From: Trichormus sp. M33_DOE_039
GTDB lineage: Bacteria; Cyanobacteriota; Cyanobacteriia; Cyanobacteriales; Nostocaceae
Direction: 5' to 3'
DNA length: 64,000 nucleotides
Assembly (NCBI GenBank): GCA_015296085.1
Contig: DVDT01000004.1
Span: forward strand, 124,001-188,000
Shown: in pieces, positions 45,769 through 54,716 of the stretch
How the letters are laid out: each line of letters begins with the position of its first letter
How positions within the stretch are numbered: the first letter of the stretch is position 1
Notes under the pieces: generated by a model
Seen by the model: only the letters and a program-made list of their open reading frames with translations
What the model was told of the DNA's origin: nothing
Database searches by the model: none
Position numbers and translations under genes: made by a program

Positions 45769-46533
45769 TTACTTCTTAGGTGCAGCTTTGGCCGCAGCAG
45801 CAACTTCTTCTGGGTTCAAGGGCATTAATGCTTGTAATTGAAAAGATGTAGTAATTGGTGCCGGCCCTACTCTTCGCACAGGTTTGCCGAATCTATCTGT
45901 AGCTTGTATGTTTGCTAATGCTGATTGATAGTCTTTAACTATTAGTAATGGTTGTAAACGTTCAATATTCCGAATGATTGATTGAGTTTGTTCGTATGTG
46001 CCGATGATTTCGACGTTAACGCTACTACGTTTAAGTTTGCCATCGACTGCTGCTCCCAAAGAACCATCAATAACAATTTCTGGTTTTTGTGTAGCTGGTA
46101 CGAACTTTTGTAGTTTGGCTTTGACTGCGTTCAGAGAAATGGGAGAACTACCAGACTCGACTAAACGATTTAGATCCAAGAGTAGGGTGTCTAAGGTTTT
46201 CTCGTCAGAGAATAAAGCTAAAACTTGTTGTTGTTGTTTTTTTGCTTGGTCTAGTTCTTCTTTAATCTTGCCAATCTGTTTGACAGTGGCTTGCTTTTGC
46301 TGAATTTGTCCTTGGAGGTCGTTGCTTTGTGTTTGCTTTTGCTGATAGCTTTCCCAAGCTGGCATTACCATATTCAGCAGCATATAGATAGCTCCTGCTA
46401 GACCTACGACCCCAACCGTAATACCTATGATTTTGGGTGTAAAAGTGATCCCAAAAAGCACGGGATAAGCGGGTGCGCCTGAATCTAAATCTGCGGCATG
46501 TTCGGCAAAATTTAAATCTTCACTCAGCGTCAT
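45769..46533 (-). CDS. pilO: Type IV pilus inner-membrane protein PilO
   Basis: 254 residues. One N-terminal transmembrane helix (about 28-52: ITFTPKIIGITVGVVGLAGAIYMLL) is followed by a coiled coil (SYQQKQTQSNDLQGQIQQKQATVKQIGKIKEELDQAKKQQQQVLALF) and a PilO ferredoxin-like domain (LLLDLNRLVESGSSPISLNAVK ... VNVEIIGTYEQTQSIIRNIERLQPLLIVKDY). It links the inner-membrane platform with the secretin. The start overlaps the pilN stop by four bases (ATGA). Confidence 0.93.
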   Translation of the reverse strand: MTLSEDLNFAEHAADLDSGAPAYPVLFGITFTPKIIGITVGVVGLAGAIYMLLNMVMPAWESYQQKQTQSNDLQGQIQQKQATVKQIGKIKEELDQAKKQQQQVLALFSDEKTLDTLLLDLNRLVESGSSPISLNAVKAKLQKFVPATQKPEIVIDGSLGAAVDGKLKRSSVNVEIIGTYEQTQSIIRNIERLQPLLIVKDYQSALANIQATDRFGKPVRRVGPAPITTSFQLQALMPLNPEEVAAAAKAAPKK

Positions 46534-47294
46534 CGTGTAATGACTCCTGTTTGTTGCATACGGCGAATTCGGGTGACTAGTCCCACTGTGCCTTTCTGCT
46601 CTAATTCCCGAATCAATTCTGAAGCTGGAACATCACTGAGACTGGACTGAATCGTATATTTAACTACTTGGGGTGGTTTGATGGCTACCCCATTTTTCGT
46701 AGTAGTCACTGTGATTGGTGCATCTACTAAAGTGGCAGTGATAATTCTGCTTTCAGAAGACTTTAAAAAACGCGACTGTTGCAGACTTAATAAAAAGTCA
46801 TTCACATTATCAAAAGAGCGGGCTAATCCAGTGATTTCTATGCCACCGGCTGGGTTAGGCGATGGTTGTCCTTCCACTGCTGGGACTGGCGGGATTTGCT
46901 TGATGTTTTCAATTTGTACTGTTGGGGGAATGCGATCGCGCAAATCTTCTAAGGTGGCTGACCAAGGACGAATTTGGTCAAATACAGTGACTAAACTTTG
47001 GGTTTCGCCTTTGACGGCGTTTGTTTGTGCCTTAATTTGGTTGATATTAGCGATTTCTGTGTCTAATTTCTTACTTTGTTCTTCTAGTTGGGCGATCGTT
47101 TGTTCTAGCTCACTAGTTTTGCCTTGCAAAAACCACAACCCAACTCCTACCAACAAGGGCAAACCTACACCCAATGTCACCCCTATATATACTGGGGTTA
47201 AATTCCCCGATGGGAGTTTTACGCCTGATTTTTTATCAGACTTGGGTTGGTATGCTGGCCGGTCTTTGAGAAAATTAATATCTAAACTGTACAT
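46530..47294 (-). CDS. pilN: Type IV pilus inner-membrane protein PilN
   Basis: 254 residues. It begins MYSLDINFLKDRPAYQP, a short cytoplasmic N-terminal peptide that binds PilM (INLL-like), then a membrane helix (GVTLGVGLPLLVGVGLWFL), a coiled coil (KTSELEQTIAQLEEQSKKLDTEIANINQIKAQ) and a periplasmic domain (VEGQPSPNPAGGIEITGLARSFDNVNDFLLSLQQSRFL). Start codon 4 bases after the pilM stop; end overlapping pilO. Confidence 0.93.
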   Translation of the reverse strand: MYSLDINFLKDRPAYQPKSDKKSGVKLPSGNLTPVYIGVTLGVGLPLLVGVGLWFLQGKTSELEQTIAQLEEQSKKLDTEIANINQIKAQTNAVKGETQSLVTVFDQIRPWSATLEDLRDRIPPTVQIENIKQIPPVPAVEGQPSPNPAGGIEITGLARSFDNVNDFLLSLQQSRFLKSSESRIITATLVDAPITVTTTKNGVAIKPPQVVKYTIQSSLSDVPASELIRELEQKGTVGLVTRIRRMQQTGVITR

Positions 47295-47298
47295 TCTG

Positions 47299-48423
47299 TT
47301 ACACCTCCCGCATTCCTAAACCAAGGACGATTCCTAGACCAGAACGCTGTTGTGTGGGGTATTTTTCTTCATCAACTTGTAAGGACAAAGACCCAATGGG
47401 ATCTATTTGACTGGTAGGTATGCTGAGTCTTTGTGTAAAGAATTCATCTAGCTGTTGGAGTCCACCTCCAGGGCCAGCTAAAAAAATCTGTGCTACCTCT
47501 ATGTTTTCACTTTGATTCAGGTAAAAATCTATAGAACGGCGTAGCTCATCTGTGATTTCTCCTAAAATCCGCAACACACCAGCCATCCCTGGATTAGTTT
47601 CCGTGACCCCAGTTTTCTCAGCGTCTACAGGAGTTACAGGAATTGCCATCTCATATAACAGTTCCATGTCCCTTGATGTGGGTAGGCTCATGGCTCTAGC
47701 TAGTGCCATTTGCATTTGATAAGTACCTATGGGTACAGTCCGGGAAAATTGCGGGATGCCGTTAACGACAATGGCTATTTCCGTACTGTCGAATTCGATG
47801 TCAACTAAGACAGCTGCTTCTTGGGGACTTAATTCTCGCAAATGGCGATCGCGAATTGTCCGAATGAGCGCGAAACTGTTAATCTCTAAAACATTAATTT
47901 GCAATCCTGCTTGCTCAAAGGTACTAATATATGTATCCGTCACCTCCTTGCGGGTAGCAACTAACAGCACTTGTACTTTTTCGATGCCGTCTTCATCTAC
48001 AAAGTACCCAAGTTTTTGATAATCTACATCAGCTTCCTCACGAGGATAAGGTAAATACAACCCTGCTTCATGGTTTAACACCATATCCCGGAGTTCCTTA
48101 TCATCTAACTCTGCCGGTACAGGTATAATCCGTACAATCGAATCACGTCCTGGTACACCAGTGGATACACGAGAAGTCTTGATTTTACTTTCAGCTAAGG
48201 CCTGCTGAATCAATTGCGCCATTGCTGGGGGATCATTGATTTGACCATCAGTCACAATCCCTTCTGGAACTGGTACTGATGTTAAAGATTCGAGTTTCAA
48301 GCCTTGACGCTGCTTGCGTAGTTGCACTACATTCACTCGTTCTGGTGCGATTTCAACACCCACCCCTCTATGAGATTTGCCAAACAGACTACCGAAACTT
48401 TTCACCACAGTAATGCCCGCCAA
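47299..48423 (-). CDS. pilM: Type IV pilus cytoplasmic actin-like protein PilM
   Basis: 374 residues of the actin-like ATPase fold (GVGVEIAPERVNVVQLRKQRQGLKLESLTSVPVPEGIVTDG; VSTGVPGRDSIVRII; AAVLVDIEFDSTEIAIVVNG; IFLAGPGGGLQQLDEFFTQRLSIP). PilM binds the PilN N-terminus and couples the cytoplasmic motors to the alignment complex. First gene of the pilM-N-O-(fragment)-Q operon; pilP is absent, as in other cyanobacteria. Upstream intergenic DNA holds heptamer repeats. Confidence 0.95.
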   Translation of the reverse strand: MAGITVVKSFGSLFGKSHRGVGVEIAPERVNVVQLRKQRQGLKLESLTSVPVPEGIVTDGQINDPPAMAQLIQQALAESKIKTSRVSTGVPGRDSIVRIIPVPAELDDKELRDMVLNHEAGLYLPYPREEADVDYQKLGYFVDEDGIEKVQVLLVATRKEVTDTYISTFEQAGLQINVLEINSFALIRTIRDRHLRELSPQEAAVLVDIEFDSTEIAIVVNGIPQFSRTVPIGTYQMQMALARAMSLPTSRDMELLYEMAIPVTPVDAEKTGVTETNPGMAGVLRILGEITDELRRSIDFYLNQSENIEVAQIFLAGPGGGLQQLDEFFTQRLSIPTSQIDPIGSLSLQVDEEKYPTQQRSGLGIVLGLGMREV

Positions 48424-48454
48424 ACTGCAAAATTAAAAATTTAAATGACACTAA

Positions 48455-48586
48455 GTATTCATTAGTCATTAATCATTAGTTATTAGTTTTTTGGATACAT
48501 ATATGTGTTTTATGGCTAATGCCTAAGTTGACATGGTTTACTAAGGACTAATGGCTATGGACTAACGACTATCGACTAATGACACC
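48455..48586. repeat. Heptamer repeats (ATTAGTC/ACTAATGAC) between pilM and the sugar-binding protein gene
   Basis: Two clusters: ATTAGTCATTAATCATTAG at 48459-48480 and CTAATGGCTATGGACTAACG-type units at 48548-48583. They are in opposite orientation and could pair with each other. Confidence 0.65.
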
Positions 48587-48668
48587 GCGAAGCGGTTTGT
48601 TATAGCCTATAATCTCGACAATTCTGCATAAGCTTTTGAACTTCATCAAGCGTGAAAATACTGGTAAA

Positions 48669-49967
48669 ATGATTCAATTACGAAAATTCCAAAAACTGGT
48701 TGCTTTCATAATGCTAGGTTTACTGACCAGTTGGATTGTTAGCTGCAGTAGTGATAAATTTGATACCAATAATCAACAAGCTGCTCCTGGAACAGCCAAG
48801 ATCGAGTTTTGGACAATGCAACTGCAACCGCAATTTACAAACTACTTCCAAAGCCTAATTACCAACTTTGAGACACAAAATCCCGGTATAAAAGTAAACT
48901 GGGTTGATGTACCCTGGGCAGCAATGGAGAACAAAATTTTAACAGCTGTCTCCGCAAAAACGCCACCTGATGTTGTTAACCTCAATCCCGATTTTGCCTC
49001 TCAATTAGCAGGACGAAATGCTTGGCTAGATTTAGATACAAAAGTTCCCACAGAAGCACGTTCCGCTTATTTACCAAATATTTGGAAAGCCAGTACACTC
49101 AACGGCAAAAGTTTTGGAATTCCTTGGTATCTCACCACAAGGCTAACTATTTATAACACTGATTTATTAAAACAGGCAGGTATTAATAAACCACCCAGCA
49201 CCTATGCAGAATTAGCAAAAGAGGCGCAACAAATTAAAGATAAAACAGGTAAATATGCCTTTTTTGTGACTTTTGTTCCTCAGGATTCTGGCGAAGTGCT
49301 GCAATCATTAGTGCAGATGGGAGTCGCCTTAGTAGATACACAAGGAAAAGCAGCTTTCAATACGCCTCAAGGCAAAGCAGCGTTTCAATATTGGGTAGAT
49401 CTTTATAAAAAAGGATTATTACCGAAAGAAGCTCTCACTCAAGGTCATCGCCACGCTATTGATTTATACCAATCTGGTGAAACAGCATTCTTAGCTTCAG
49501 GGCCAGAGTTTCTCAAAACCATCGCTACCAATGCACCTAAAATTGCCCAGGTTTCTGCAATTTCACCCCAATTGACTGGAGATACAGGTAAGAAAAATGT
49601 AGCTGTGATGAATATTGTCATTCCCCGCGATACCAAACAACCAGATGCGGCGGTGAAATTTGCTTTATTCCTCACCAATGACGAGAATCAATTAGCTTTT
49701 GCTAAGGCGGCAAATGTTCTACCTTCCACAACCAAAGCTTTAGCCGACAGTTACTTTAAGAATGTTCCAGATAACGCATCTACAGTGGAAAAAGCTAGAG
49801 TTGTTAGCGCACAACAACTACAACAAGCAGAAATTTTAACTCCTGCTTTAAAAGACATTAAAAAGCTGCAAAAAGCGATTTACGAAAACTTACAAGCAGC
49901 TATGTTAGGAGAAAAAACTGTAGATCAAGCAGTAACAGATGCAGCCGAAGAGTGGAACAATAGATAG
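48669..49967 (+). CDS. ABC transporter sugar-binding lipoprotein (family 1)
   Basis: 432 residues from the ATG at 48669; a TTG at 48636 is less likely. Lipoprotein signal with lipobox WIVSC. The body (KIEFWTMQLQPQFTNYFQSLITNFETQNPGIKVNWVDVPW; PPDVVNLNPDFASQLAGRNAWLDLD; FGIPWYLTTRLTIYNTDLLKQAGI) is typical of CUT1 carbohydrate-binding proteins (SBP_bac_1). The transported sugar is unknown. No permease or ATPase gene is adjacent, so the transporter is probably completed by genes elsewhere. Confidence 0.9.
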   Translation: MIQLRKFQKLVAFIMLGLLTSWIVSCSSDKFDTNNQQAAPGTAKIEFWTMQLQPQFTNYFQSLITNFETQNPGIKVNWVDVPWAAMENKILTAVSAKTPPDVVNLNPDFASQLAGRNAWLDLDTKVPTEARSAYLPNIWKASTLNGKSFGIPWYLTTRLTIYNTDLLKQAGINKPPSTYAELAKEAQQIKDKTGKYAFFVTFVPQDSGEVLQSLVQMGVALVDTQGKAAFNTPQGKAAFQYWVDLYKKGLLPKEALTQGHRHAIDLYQSGETAFLASGPEFLKTIATNAPKIAQVSAISPQLTGDTGKKNVAVMNIVIPRDTKQPDAAVKFALFLTNDENQLAFAKAANVLPSTTKALADSYFKNVPDNASTVEKARVVSAQQLQQAEILTPALKDIKKLQKAIYENLQAAMLGEKTVDQAVTDAAEEWNNR

Positions 49968-50011
49968 TAAGATAAAATAGAAAATCTCTGATTTCCTATT
50001 CTATTAATTAG

Positions 50012-50043
50012 TAGGGTGTGTTAGGAAAACTTAATACACCCTA
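50012..50043. terminator. Hairpin between convergent genes
   Basis: TAGGGTGTGTTAG (50012-50024) pairs, with two G-T pairs, with TTAATACACCCTA (50031-50043) around GAAAAC. It lies between the sugar-binding protein gene and the convergent histidine kinase gene. There is no strong T-run. Confidence 0.65.
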
Positions 50044-50068
50044 TATATTTAGCTAAAATTATTAATAA

Positions 50069-51145
50069 CTAAGACTTAGATTGTTTAATAGGAATTTTAA
50101 TGATAAACCTTGCTCCTGAGCCTGGGGGAGAATAACATTCTAATTTACCACCATGCAATTCAACCAGGATACGGTAACTGATGGATAAACCCAAACCTGT
50201 TCCTTTGCCAACTTCTTTGGTTGTAAAAAACGGATCAAATAATTTCTGCTTTACTTGCTCATCAATACCTACACCATTATCAGCAATAATAATCTCAACC
50301 CAATCATCGTCAATTACTTGTGTGCAAATATCAATTTGAGGAAGTGTTAAATCTAAATTATCTGTTTGTTTATACTTAGTAACTTGCTCTTCTAAAGCAT
50401 CAATAGCATTAGCCAGAATATTCATAAAGACTTGATTAAGTTGTCCAGCGTAGCATTCTATTAATGGCAAATTGCCATAATTCCGAGTGATTTGAATGCC
50501 ATAGGGATTATCAGGTGATGGTTTAAGACGGTTATTTAAAATAACTAAGGTGCTATCAATACCGTCATGAATATCAACAGATTTGAACTCGGCTTCATCT
50601 AGTCGTGAAAATGTTCTTAGTGATTTGACAATCTCACAGATACGTTCTGCACCAATCATCATAGATTGGAACAGTTTTGCAGAATCAACTTTGAGAAAAC
50701 CTAATTCAATTGCTTGGATTTTTTGTTCAATTTCATCTACGGGTTCAGTATAATAATGCTGATAAAGTTCCACCAAATCCAGCAAATCCTGAAAATAATC
50801 GCTAGCGTAGTTCAAATTACCATAAATAAAACTGACTGGATTGTTAATTTCATGCGCAATTCCTGCTACTAAAACTCCGAGAGCAGACATTTTCTCAGAT
50901 TCTACTAGTTTAAGTTGTAAAGCTTTGAGATTTATCAAAGTGTTTTCTAGTTCTTGAGTTCGGATTTCTAGAGCAGTTTGTGATGTTTCTAACTCTCGAA
51001 TCACATTTTTGAGGACAGCTTCTCTCACTTCACTAGCATTTTCTAGTTGTTGGCGATCAGCTTCAGAACGCTCTAGTTTTTTTTTCAAAATCCGAACAGT
51101 TTTTTCTAGTTCTTTGAGTCTGCTTTCGTAGTCTATAGATTCCAT
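50069..51145 (-). CDS. Sensor histidine kinase, soluble, coiled-coil N-terminus
   Basis: 358 residues with no membrane segment. A long coiled coil (about 1-80: ESRLKELEKTVRILKKKLERSEADRQQLEN) is followed by the dimerisation/phosphoacceptor region GVLVAGIAHEINNPVSFIYGNL (H-box His) and an HATPase_c domain with N-box MNILANAIDALEEQ, G1 IIADNGVGIDE and G2 KEVGKGTGLGLSISYRIL. It most resembles cyanobacterial HisKA kinases that work with separate sensors. It starts six bases after the FIST gene on the same strand, so the FIST protein is the likely sensory input. No response regulator gene is adjacent. Confidence 0.92.
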   Translation of the reverse strand: MESIDYESRLKELEKTVRILKKKLERSEADRQQLENASEVREAVLKNVIRELETSQTALEIRTQELENTLINLKALQLKLVESEKMSALGVLVAGIAHEINNPVSFIYGNLNYASDYFQDLLDLVELYQHYYTEPVDEIEQKIQAIELGFLKVDSAKLFQSMMIGAERICEIVKSLRTFSRLDEAEFKSVDIHDGIDSTLVILNNRLKPSPDNPYGIQITRNYGNLPLIECYAGQLNQVFMNILANAIDALEEQVTKYKQTDNLDLTLPQIDICTQVIDDDWVEIIIADNGVGIDEQVKQKLFDPFFTTKEVGKGTGLGLSISYRILVELHGGKLECYSPPGSGARFIIKIPIKQSKS

Positions 51146-51151
51146 AAACCT

Positions 51152-52327
51152 TTATTTTGTACCTAGCAGCAGGGTGACAAAGGTCTCTTGGTGATAGTAA
51201 GTTGAACCCTGTGATTCTAGAGGTGCAAATTCACCATAGGTATAGAATCCACAAATAGGTATTTCTTGAGCAAGTTCGGTTTTGATAATTTGATATTCTT
51301 CTTTTGCTTTTGTTCCTAATAGCCAACGACGACAGCAGCAGGAAAAAAGCAAAATCGCATCTGGTTCTTTGCCAGGATAACGTTTGAGAGCTGTCTGAAG
51401 TGAGGTTTGGACAGAATGAAGAATTTCATCGCGGTTGAAGTCTGTCATCTGAACGATCGCTTGTTCTGGAACATCCCCCAAGAAATTGATGCTACCAGTT
51501 TGCAGATCAAAAGTATTAGGTACGCGCATATAGTAGCGATCGCTATCTCCTTCGTATACCGCTAAAGGATTCTCTGCTGTTGGTAGGCGATCGCCTAAAT
51601 ATCGCTGATAAAATTCCAGTGCTGATACCCCATCAATTTCGTACAGGACTGTTCCTTGAGACTTGGTAACAATACTCCTGCGTCCAATAGGTTGCCAACC
51701 ACAACCAGTCCCAAACGAAAATAGAATATCTCCAGAAAAAATCAAAATTGGCAGGGAGTCTGTTAAAACTTTGTTTTGAAAAAATTGATAAGTAGTTTGA
51801 AACCTAAATTGATCTCCCGCTGCACCACCTAAAATTGGTATTTGAGAACCCAAAGCTAACTTCAACCCTTCAAGAATTAAACCGCCATTGGTAGTTGAAC
51901 CATCTGCTAGATAGCTCGCTGGGAGAGGTATACATAATCTAGGATCTGTTTGACATTTCTCTGTTGCGTATTGGACTGCTTGATTGGCCGCAGCTAAAGG
52001 GTTTTCTTTAACTCCATACCCCACACCTGCATGAAGTTCTACAGTATCAGAACAGAACAACATCAATGTTAAAGAATCTTGTTGAAAGCCTAAAATTGAT
52101 GATATTTCACCATCTGTAGTACAACCAATTAATTCAATTCCAGGAAAGACTTGATAAATTTCTTGCAGAATCAGTTCATGTTCAAAATCAATAGCGGCAA
52201 ATAAGATCCCAGCTTTTGCTGGCATACCTACTACATCACTTAAATCCCTAATACATTTTTCTAACACTTCTGCAATTGCATATTGAGTATCAGGGTCATC
52301 ACTATGACCAAGAATCACTTTTAGCAT
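51152..52327 (-). CDS. FIST-domain sensor protein
   Basis: 391 residues with FIST-N (about 25-215: GILFAAIDFEHELILQEIYQVFPGIELIGCTTDGEISS; GLKLALGSQIPILGGAAGD) and FIST-C (about 220-375: FYQRYLGDRL ... DAILLFSCCCRRWLLGTKAKEEYQIIKTEL ... ICGFYTYGEFAPL). FIST proteins are proposed small-ligand (for example amino acid) sensors feeding signal-transduction proteins. The conserved GxCTxGE-like GCTTDGEI and the GFYTYGEF stretch are present. The gene is the first of a two-gene unit with the histidine kinase. Confidence 0.9.
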   Translation of the reverse strand: MLKVILGHSDDPDTQYAIAEVLEKCIRDLSDVVGMPAKAGILFAAIDFEHELILQEIYQVFPGIELIGCTTDGEISSILGFQQDSLTLMLFCSDTVELHAGVGYGVKENPLAAANQAVQYATEKCQTDPRLCIPLPASYLADGSTTNGGLILEGLKLALGSQIPILGGAAGDQFRFQTTYQFFQNKVLTDSLPILIFSGDILFSFGTGCGWQPIGRRSIVTKSQGTVLYEIDGVSALEFYQRYLGDRLPTAENPLAVYEGDSDRYYMRVPNTFDLQTGSINFLGDVPEQAIVQMTDFNRDEILHSVQTSLQTALKRYPGKEPDAILLFSCCCRRWLLGTKAKEEYQIIKTELAQEIPICGFYTYGEFAPLESQGSTYYHQETFVTLLLGTK

Positions 52328-52999
52328 TTTTATTCCTCATTTATTACAGAATCAAATCCAAAATATAGAGATAAATTAAAATGTTTTCATGTCATCATTC
52401 AAAAGACAAATGCTCGTGTTGAATAAATATTCGCAAGTACCTAATTATCAATATTTTATTAATTCAATACAGATGATTTATCACTACAGAATTTTGAACT
52501 AACTTCACTATAGGAACGATAAGATAAATAGAGTAAAATCATCTAATATAATCCTAAAATTAATATTTAGAATTATGCTATTTTCTCTTGTTTTACTAAT
52601 TGCATCAAAACTTATGTATGAAATAATGACTATCTCTAATCTGACTTCTACAGCATTTTAATTGTGGCGTAACTGTAGACATTATTAGGATATCAATATC
52701 AATAATAGAAAATCTGCTAGATAAGATATCTGTGTAATCCATAGTTTTGATATTTTTACAGATTGATACTGTAATTGCAGCACCAAAAGAGGCAACATTC
52801 CTATCCAACAACATACTTATGAGCCAAATCTATTGTGCGATTTCTACTATGGTCAGTTTTCCCAAAAATTAGTGTAGATGAACATGAATAACACAAATTT
52901 TTAGTAAAGTTGTACCTTGATTTGCTGTATTTACTTTATCTTCCCATAGAGGAATATCACATATTTGCTAGGTTTCGCTATGCTCAAACTAAGTGGCTT
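52328..52999. other. Long AT-rich intergenic region
   Basis: About 670 bases. A minus-strand frame at 52605-52814 is open but has no similarity or ribosome site and I do not support it. No repeat, tRNA or terminator recognised. Confidence 0.5.
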
Positions 53000-54262
53000 T
53001 CAATTTGGTGAAGGTATGATTTGACCTAAAAAATGACCGATTAAATAAAGAGAGCCACAGACAATTACTAAACTATCGGTGAGGTCAAATGCTGCTTCTA
53101 TAGCTGAGTTCAAATCACAATGAGGTTGGCAAAGGTTTAACTGTGGGCAAATACTATAAGCTAGCTTGGCTAATTCTAAAGGACTGGCTGAACTATTATC
53201 TGGTACTGGTACTAAGTATAATCGGTCATTGGGTTTGAGTAAAACTTGAAAAATATCAGCATGGTCTTTAGTAGATAACATCCCCATTATCCAAGTTATA
53301 TTTTGACTGTTGAGAGTGTCTACATAATTGCGTAGAACTTTAGCGGCAGCTGGGTTATGTGCGCCATCAATTAACAATTTTTGGTCTCTCCAAGTCATCC
53401 ATTGCATCCGCCCTGGCCATTGTGTTTTAGCCATACCGTTAATAATTGCTGTTTCAGAAATATTCCAACCTTGGTTTTGCAGTACTTCTAGACTGGCTAA
53501 AGCCAGGGCCGAATTATTTAATTGGATTTGTCCCTGTAAAGGTAGAGGATATTTAATTAAATTCGTATTGAAAATTGGTTGATATTCTGCCCATCCTGGC
53601 CTGATTTCGCAAGCAGGTTGAGGCGTAATTACTGGACATTGTAATTCTTGAGCGCGCGATCGCACGACTTGTTGAGCATCCGCTGGTAATATTCCCACCA
53701 CAGTCGGACACCCAGGCTTTAAAATACCTGCTTTTTCCCCAGCTATATCAGCCACCGTTGGGCCTAACTGCTGCCAATGTTCTCTGCTAATGGAGGTAAT
53801 CACTGTCACCAGTGGCTTAGGTATAACATTAGTAGCATCCAAGCGTCCCCCCAATCCTACCTCTACCACTGCCACATCAACTTGTTGCCGAGCAAAATAC
53901 AACCAAGCAGCTGCGGTGATAATTTCAAATTGAGTCGGAGACTCCTCGGAGTTCACAGCATTATTCACTTCCAGTAATAATTTGCAAAATTCCGCAGCAG
54001 AAATTTGCTGTTCATTCAGACAGATACGCTCTGTCCAACTCACTAGATGGGGAGAAGTGTAACGTCCTGTACGATAACCTGCTTCAGTCAGAACTGAAGA
54101 TAAATAAGCACAAACAGAACCTTTGCCATTTGTACCAGCCACATGAATAACTGGAACTTGGTGATGAGGATTTCCCAGATTTGCTAAAAGTGCTTCAATG
54201 CGTGACAGTCCCAAGTTAACGCCGAAATGTTGAAATGGTTGTAGTAAAGAATTTATGTCCAC
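53000..54262 (-). CDS. folC: Folylpolyglutamate/dihydrofolate synthase FolC
   Basis: 420 residues from a GTG at 54262 (VDINSLLQPFQHFGVNLGLSRIEALL), the family's usual N-terminus. The open frame continues upstream to 54379 only because GGGATTG heptamer repeats happen to be open; that extension (WGLGTEYWVIGK...) is not protein-like. Mur-ligase fold: ATP-binding VIHVAGTNGKGSVCAYLSSVL, VVEVGLGGRLDATNVI, ISREHWQQLGPTVADIAGEKAGILKPG, and C-terminal LLIDGAHNPAAAKVL. It adds glutamates to folates. It is on the minus strand upstream of a large gap. Confidence 0.93.
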   Translation of the reverse strand: MDINSLLQPFQHFGVNLGLSRIEALLANLGNPHHQVPVIHVAGTNGKGSVCAYLSSVLTEAGYRTGRYTSPHLVSWTERICLNEQQISAAEFCKLLLEVNNAVNSEESPTQFEIITAAAWLYFARQQVDVAVVEVGLGGRLDATNVIPKPLVTVITSISREHWQQLGPTVADIAGEKAGILKPGCPTVVGILPADAQQVVRSRAQELQCPVITPQPACEIRPGWAEYQPIFNTNLIKYPLPLQGQIQLNNSALALASLEVLQNQGWNISETAIINGMAKTQWPGRMQWMTWRDQKLLIDGAHNPAAAKVLRNYVDTLNSQNITWIMGMLSTKDHADIFQVLLKPNDRLYLVPVPDNSSASPLELAKLAYSICPQLNLCQPHCDLNSAIEAAFDLTDSLVIVCGSLYLIGHFLGQIIPSPN

Positions 54263-54264
54263 GA

Positions 54265-54372
54265 ATTGGGGATTAGGGATTAGGGATTGGAGATTGGAGA
54301 TTGGGGATTGGGGATTGCTTCTTCTGTCTTTTCCTATTACCCAGTACTCAGTACCTAGCCCCCAGTCCCTAA
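54265..54372. repeat. GGGATTA/GGGATTG heptamer array upstream of folC
   Basis: About six tandem 7-bp units (TTGGGGA, TTAGGGA, TTGGAGA) at 54266-54318, then a second set of ACCCAGT-like units at 54335-54372. It extends the folC open frame artificially. Confidence 0.75.
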
Positions 54373-54411
54373 AACTCAAAACCGACTGTTTCTGTGAAGA
54401 TAACAGTCGGT
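54371..54411 (-). terminator. Terminator downstream of psbY
   Basis: On the minus strand ACCGACTGTT/AACAGTCGGT (arms at 54402-54411 and 54381-54390) forms a 10-bp stem with an 11-base loop, followed by TTTGAGTTTT. Confidence 0.8.
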
Positions 54412-54437
54412 GATAAGTTGGTTATTTTAACTAAAGT

Positions 54438-54566
54438 TTAGGCTTCTCTATTCAAAAAGTTTTGAACTTGTCTGAGAGCCGCAGCACCGATATTAAACAA
54501 AGCCCAACCACCAGCAACAGCAATTGGTGCTAAAACGATTACCACACGAAAATCAATACCATCCAT
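54438..54566 (-). CDS. psbY: Photosystem II protein PsbY
   Basis: 42 codons, ATG at 54566, stop at 54438. The product is one membrane helix: [20 protein letters not shown], then [22 protein letters not shown]. This matches the PsbY family of low-molecular-mass PSII subunits (MD.RV..VL.P...A..W..FNI...AL.Q...F), which bind near cytochrome b559 at the thylakoid. The gene is shorter than typical ORF cut-offs. It has its own terminator and no other psb genes nearby. Confidence 0.9.
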   Translation of the reverse strand: MDGIDFRVVIVLAPIAVAGGWALFNIGAAALRQVQNFLNREA

Positions 54567-54716
54567 TTCTAGTACCCCTCTATCAAGTAGAAATTAAAGT
54601 TTTGTCAACTACTCTCATTTTTATTTTTAGCTGAAGTGGGCAATTTTGCTAGGGTATTTTGTAAAGAAAGATTAAGTCAATAGTCATATAGTTATTCTCC
54701 CCCAATCCCCAGTCCC

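Noticed and set aside
52605-52814. 69-codon minus-strand ORF in the gap upstream of the FIST gene
   Set aside because: Low-complexity Ile/Ser-rich translation, no ribosome site, no similarity that I can recognise.
54263-54372. CRISPR-like array near folC
   Set aside because: The units are 7 bp in direct tandem without spacers; typical short tandem repeats of Nostoc-type genomes.
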